Part shown: positions 41,414 through 43,747 of the stretch, one piece after another
Layout of the letters: each line of letters starts with the position of its first letter
How positions within the stretch are numbered: position 1 is the stretch's first letter
From: Pseudomonadota bacterium
Lineage (GTDB): Bacteria; Pseudomonadota; Gammaproteobacteria; Competibacterales; Competibacteraceae
Reading direction: 5' to 3'
Assembly: GCA_022709365.1 (NCBI GenBank)
Contig: JAKLIY010000035.1
Coordinates: forward strand, 1-43,747
DNA: 43,747 nucleotides
The notes under the pieces: model-generated
Database searches by the model: none
Told to the model about the DNA's origin: nothing
The model's input: only the letters and a program-made list of their open reading frames with translations
Made by a program: the position numbers and the translations under genes

Positions 41414-42112
41414 ATGGTATCTGGCATATCCACTCGAAAGCGCTCCAACGCGGTTTCGCGCAGCGAGCGCAAGGATCTGACGCGCGCCAATCTGCTGCAG
41501 GCGGCCCTGACCCTGATGGGGGAGGGGCGCAGCTTCACCAGTTTGGCGCTGCGCGAGATTGCCCGCGAGGCGGGCGTGGCGCCGACCGCCTTCTATCGGC
41601 ACTTTCGCAATACCGATGAACTCGGGCTGGCGCTGGTCGAGGAAGTGGGTATTACGCTACGCCGCCTGCTGCGTGAGGCACGAAAGATGGATGTCGCGCC
41701 GCGCGACATGCTGCGGCGTTCGGTGAGCGTCTATCAAGACTACGTGAAACTCAACCGCTTACAGTTCGTGTTCATCTCCAGCGAGCGCTCGGGAGGGAGC
41801 CGCATCCTGCGCCTGGCGATTCGCAATGACGTAACCCATTTCACCCATGAAATGGCGCAGGATTTCCGACTGCGCGGCCTCTACGCCAACCTACCGACGT
41901 CGAGTTTGCAAATGGTTTGCAGCATGATCGTGATGACCATGCTCGCGGCGGCAACCGATATCCTCGATCTGCCGCCTCATCAGCCCTTGCTTGAGGCGGA
42001 GATGTCCGAAAACTTTGTACGGCAGCTCAAGATCATCCTGTTCGGCGCGACGCGCTGGGACGAAGACCTGGCGGCGCTATCAGCGAAACCCGGACGGAAG
42101 GATGAAGGCTGA
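41414..42112 (+). CDS. TetR-family regulator, FabR-like
   Basis: This 232-residue protein has an AAGGA ahead of the ATG. The DNA-binding domain is clear: LTRANLLQAALTLMGEGRSF, then SLALREIAREAGVAPTAFYRHFRN. The C-terminal part resembles FabR-like regulators of unsaturated fatty-acid genes (FISSERSGGSRILRLAIRND). It is divergent from the acyl-CoA dehydrogenase and probably controls it. Confidence 0.8.
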   Translation: MVSGISTRKRSNAVSRSERKDLTRANLLQAALTLMGEGRSFTSLALREIAREAGVAPTAFYRHFRNTDELGLALVEEVGITLRRLLREARKMDVAPRDMLRRSVSVYQDYVKLNRLQFVFISSERSGGSRILRLAIRNDVTHFTHEMAQDFRLRGLYANLPTSSLQMVCSMIVMTMLAAATDILDLPPHQPLLEAEMSENFVRQLKIILFGATRWDEDLAALSAKPGRKDEG

Positions 42113-42127
42113 TCTGGCGGCTTGCCT

Positions 42128-42592
42128 TCAAGGCTTGGCAGATGATGCCGGGAATTCGGAGCAGGCACACCCGCGCCGGTTCGTCCTGCGCAGCAAGGCA
42201 TTGAGGCCCCGTTCCCGATCGTTTTTGGCCAGGACCCGCTCGATAGTCCCCCGCTGGAGTTCCTCGGCGAGTTCGAGAATGTCGTTCAGGACCGCTCGCA
42301 GGCGTTCAAGCTGCCCCTCCAGCCGGTCCAGTTCGCGGCGTTGCGCGTCCGTGGGGCGGTTGTGACGCCAGCGGGCGATTTGCTCCACGAACACCCCGAG
42401 AAAATCCCGCTGCTCGGTGTGTAGTTTGATGCTGCGTTCGACGGTGGCGTCGTCGAGCACATAGGGCCGGTCGCGCACCGACAGCAGGGTCGCATGGTGT
42501 TCCTGACCGTCCGCCAGTTCGCCATCGATGAGGGACGCGATGAGCGGGAGCGCGGTGAGTGGTTGCCAGTGGGGCATGGAATCGGTTACCAA
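42128..42592 (-). CDS. Hypothetical coiled-coil protein with TTG start
   Basis: The start is probably TTG at 42592, because AAGGAGG lies six bases before it; the ATG at 42577 is too far from that site. The 154-residue product has a long helical, probably coiled-coil centre (RRELDRLEGQLERLRAVLNDILEL) and a basic C-terminus with CAC. It is convergent with the TetR gene, stops 16 bases apart. No family is recognised. Confidence 0.6.
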   Translation of the reverse strand: MVTDSMPHWQPLTALPLIASLIDGELADGQEHHATLLSVRDRPYVLDDATVERSIKLHTEQRDFLGVFVEQIARWRHNRPTDAQRRELDRLEGQLERLRAVLNDILELAEELQRGTIERVLAKNDRERGLNALLRRTNRRGCACSEFPASSAKP

Positions 42593-42635
42593 GAACAGCC
42601 TCCTTATTTTCTGAGGGCGTTAAGACGAGCCGTTG

Positions 42636-43169
42636 ATGCGCATCATTCGAGTACACACCACCAGCGACATTGAAGCGGTGCGGACTTTGTTTCGCGAGTA
42701 TGAGCGATTCCTGGGCGTCGATCTCTGTTTCCAGGGTTTCAAGGAAGAATTAGCGACTTTGCCGGGACGCTATGCGCCGCCCCAGGGCCGGTTGCTGCTG
42801 GCGCAGGTGGGCGAACAGGCGGCGGGTTGTGTGGCGCTGCGTCCGTTGCAAGAGGCAGGGGTTTGTGAGATGAAGCGGCTGTTTGTCCGCCCGGCGTATC
42901 GTGGTCAGGGCTGGGGGCGCGGGCTGGCGACGCAGATCATCCACGAAGCCACCGCCCTGGATTATGCCGTGATGCGGTTGGATACTCTGGACACGCTGGA
43001 TCCGGCGATGCGCCTCTACAGCGAACTGGGTTTCCGGCGTTGTGCGCCCTACTATGCCAACCCACTGCCAGGCGTGGTGTACTGGGAAAGCGCCTTGTTA
43101 AAACCGGCCCCGGCCCTCTTGGCGGGGTCAGAACACCAGAGGAATCACTCTGGTGGAGCGTCGCTATGA
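42636..43169 (+). CDS. GNAT-family N-acetyltransferase, copy 2
   Basis: The ATG at 42636 gives 177 residues. It has the same fold and motifs as copy 1 at 20494: VRPAYRGQGWGRGLATQII and LYSELGFRRCAPYYANPLPG. About 140 bases in the centre are almost identical to copy 1, while the ends differ more. It has a 20-residue C-terminal extension (LLKPAPALLAGSEHQ...) that ends in the racemase start (ATGA). The glycine loop here is closer to the family consensus than in copy 1. Confidence 0.85.
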   Translation: MRIIRVHTTSDIEAVRTLFREYERFLGVDLCFQGFKEELATLPGRYAPPQGRLLLAQVGEQAAGCVALRPLQEAGVCEMKRLFVRPAYRGQGWGRGLATQIIHEATALDYAVMRLDTLDTLDPAMRLYSELGFRRCAPYYANPLPGVVYWESALLKPAPALLAGSEHQRNHSGGASL

Positions 43170-43747
43170 AAACCCTCGGCCTGCTCGGCGGGATGAGTTG
43201 GGAATCGACCCTCCCGTACTACCGGATCATCAACGAAACCGTGCGGGAGCGGCGGGGCGGGCTGCATTCCGCCCGGCTGATCCTCTACAGCGTCGATTTT
43301 CACGACATTGAACGGCGGCAACAGGCCGGGGCGTGGGATGAAGCCGGGCGAATACTGGCGGACGCGGCCCGTGCTCTGGAAGCCGCCGGAGCCGAGGGGC
43401 TGGCGCTGTGTACCAACACCCTGCATAAGGTCGCACCGGCGATTGAAAGCGCGGTGGATATTCCGCTGCTGCATATCGCTGATCCGACCGCTGTGGCGGT
43501 GAAGCAGGCCGGATTCCACACCGTGGGCCTGCTCGGCACCCGGTTCACGATGGAACAGGATTTCTACCGGGGCCGGCTGACCGCGCAGCATGGCCTGACG
43601 GTCATCATTCCCGACCCCGTGGATCGGGCGATCGTTCACCGCGTCATTTATGAGGAACTCTGTCAGGGCGACCTCCGGGCCGAGTCGCGGGCGCAGTACC
43701 GGAAGATTCTACAGCGGCTGGTCGAGGCCGGGGCCGAAGGCATCATC
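43166..43747 (+). CDS. Aspartate/glutamate racemase family protein (3' partial)
   Basis: The frame runs off the right edge after 194 codons. It starts MKTLGLLGGMSWESTLPYY, with the nucleotide-like glycine loop of the family, and has the first active-site cysteine C82 in CTNTLHK. The second cysteine region is beyond the window. Such enzymes interconvert D- and L-aspartate or related amino acids, as YgeA does with broad specificity. It is translationally coupled to the acetyltransferase gene. Confidence 0.85.
   Translation, partial: MKTLGLLGGMSWESTLPYYRIINETVRERRGGLHSARLILYSVDFHDIERRQQAGAWDEAGRILADAARALEAAGAEGLALCTNTLHKVAPAIESAVDIPLLHIADPTAVAVKQAGFHTVGLLGTRFTMEQDFYRGRLTAQHGLTVIIPDPVDRAIVHRVIYEELCQGDLRAESRAQYRKILQRLVEAGAEGII

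Noticed and set aside
1..43747. tRNA, rRNA or insertion-sequence ends
   Set aside because: I saw no tRNA-like stems with a TTCGA loop, no rRNA sequence and no transposase; the only mobility gene is the serine recombinase.

Overview
The window looks like chromosomal DNA of a GC-rich gammaproteobacterium. The YchJ, Mth938-like, DUF924, DUF1622, fructosamine-kinase and FabR-like TetR genes fit that group. A Competibacter/Contendobacter-like wastewater lineage is possible, but that is inference. Coding density is high and genes often overlap by ATGA, yet an unusual number are broken by nonsense codons, frameshifts or small tandem duplications.

Positions 1-19100 are a defence island. A HigBA-type toxin-antitoxin pair (151-860) is followed by a stub of a restriction endonuclease (864-1010) and a BrxU/GmrSD-like type IV restriction gene (997-2994). 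Next comes a tightly coupled operon with the type 3 BREX gene set: a 77-codon unknown gene, brxF, brxC, the methyltransferase pglX, a PIN/small-protein pair, the SNF2-type helicase brxHII, pglZ and a brxA-like gene (3025-16619). An AT-rich abortive-infection gene (Abi_C) comes right after. A convergent pair, an HTH-ImmA/IrrE metallopeptidase and a PIN-like protein, closes the island. The likely job is phage restriction: BREX methylates host DNA and blocks replication of unmethylated phage, the BrxU-like enzyme would cleave modified DNA, and the Abi and TA modules act as back-up.

Positions 19100-33600 are a patchwork of housekeeping genes and decaying ones. Intact genes include YchJ, a GNAT acetyltransferase, a serine recombinase with an inverted repeat at its 5' side, an HDAC-family deacetylase, an Mth938-like protein, a GT1 glycosyltransferase, a GNAT/TetR/SnoaL-like group, a fructosamine kinase and a DUF1963 protein. 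Broken genes include a c-type cytochrome (internal stop plus lost heme cysteine), an SDR, an alpha/beta-hydrolase tail, an endonuclease I with a frameshifted Excalibur tail, and an SLC13-like permease fused to a PH-like membrane protein by an 11-bp duplication.

Positions 33600-43747 hold small housekeeping and hypothetical genes: a PaaI thioesterase, an oxidoreductase-like peptide, two paralogues of a short unknown family, two Sel1 lipoproteins, DUF924 and DUF1622. They are followed by a large acyl-CoA dehydrogenase divergent from a TetR regulator, a second copy of the GNAT gene, and a partial aspartate racemase running off the end. No tRNA, rRNA or CRISPR array was seen.
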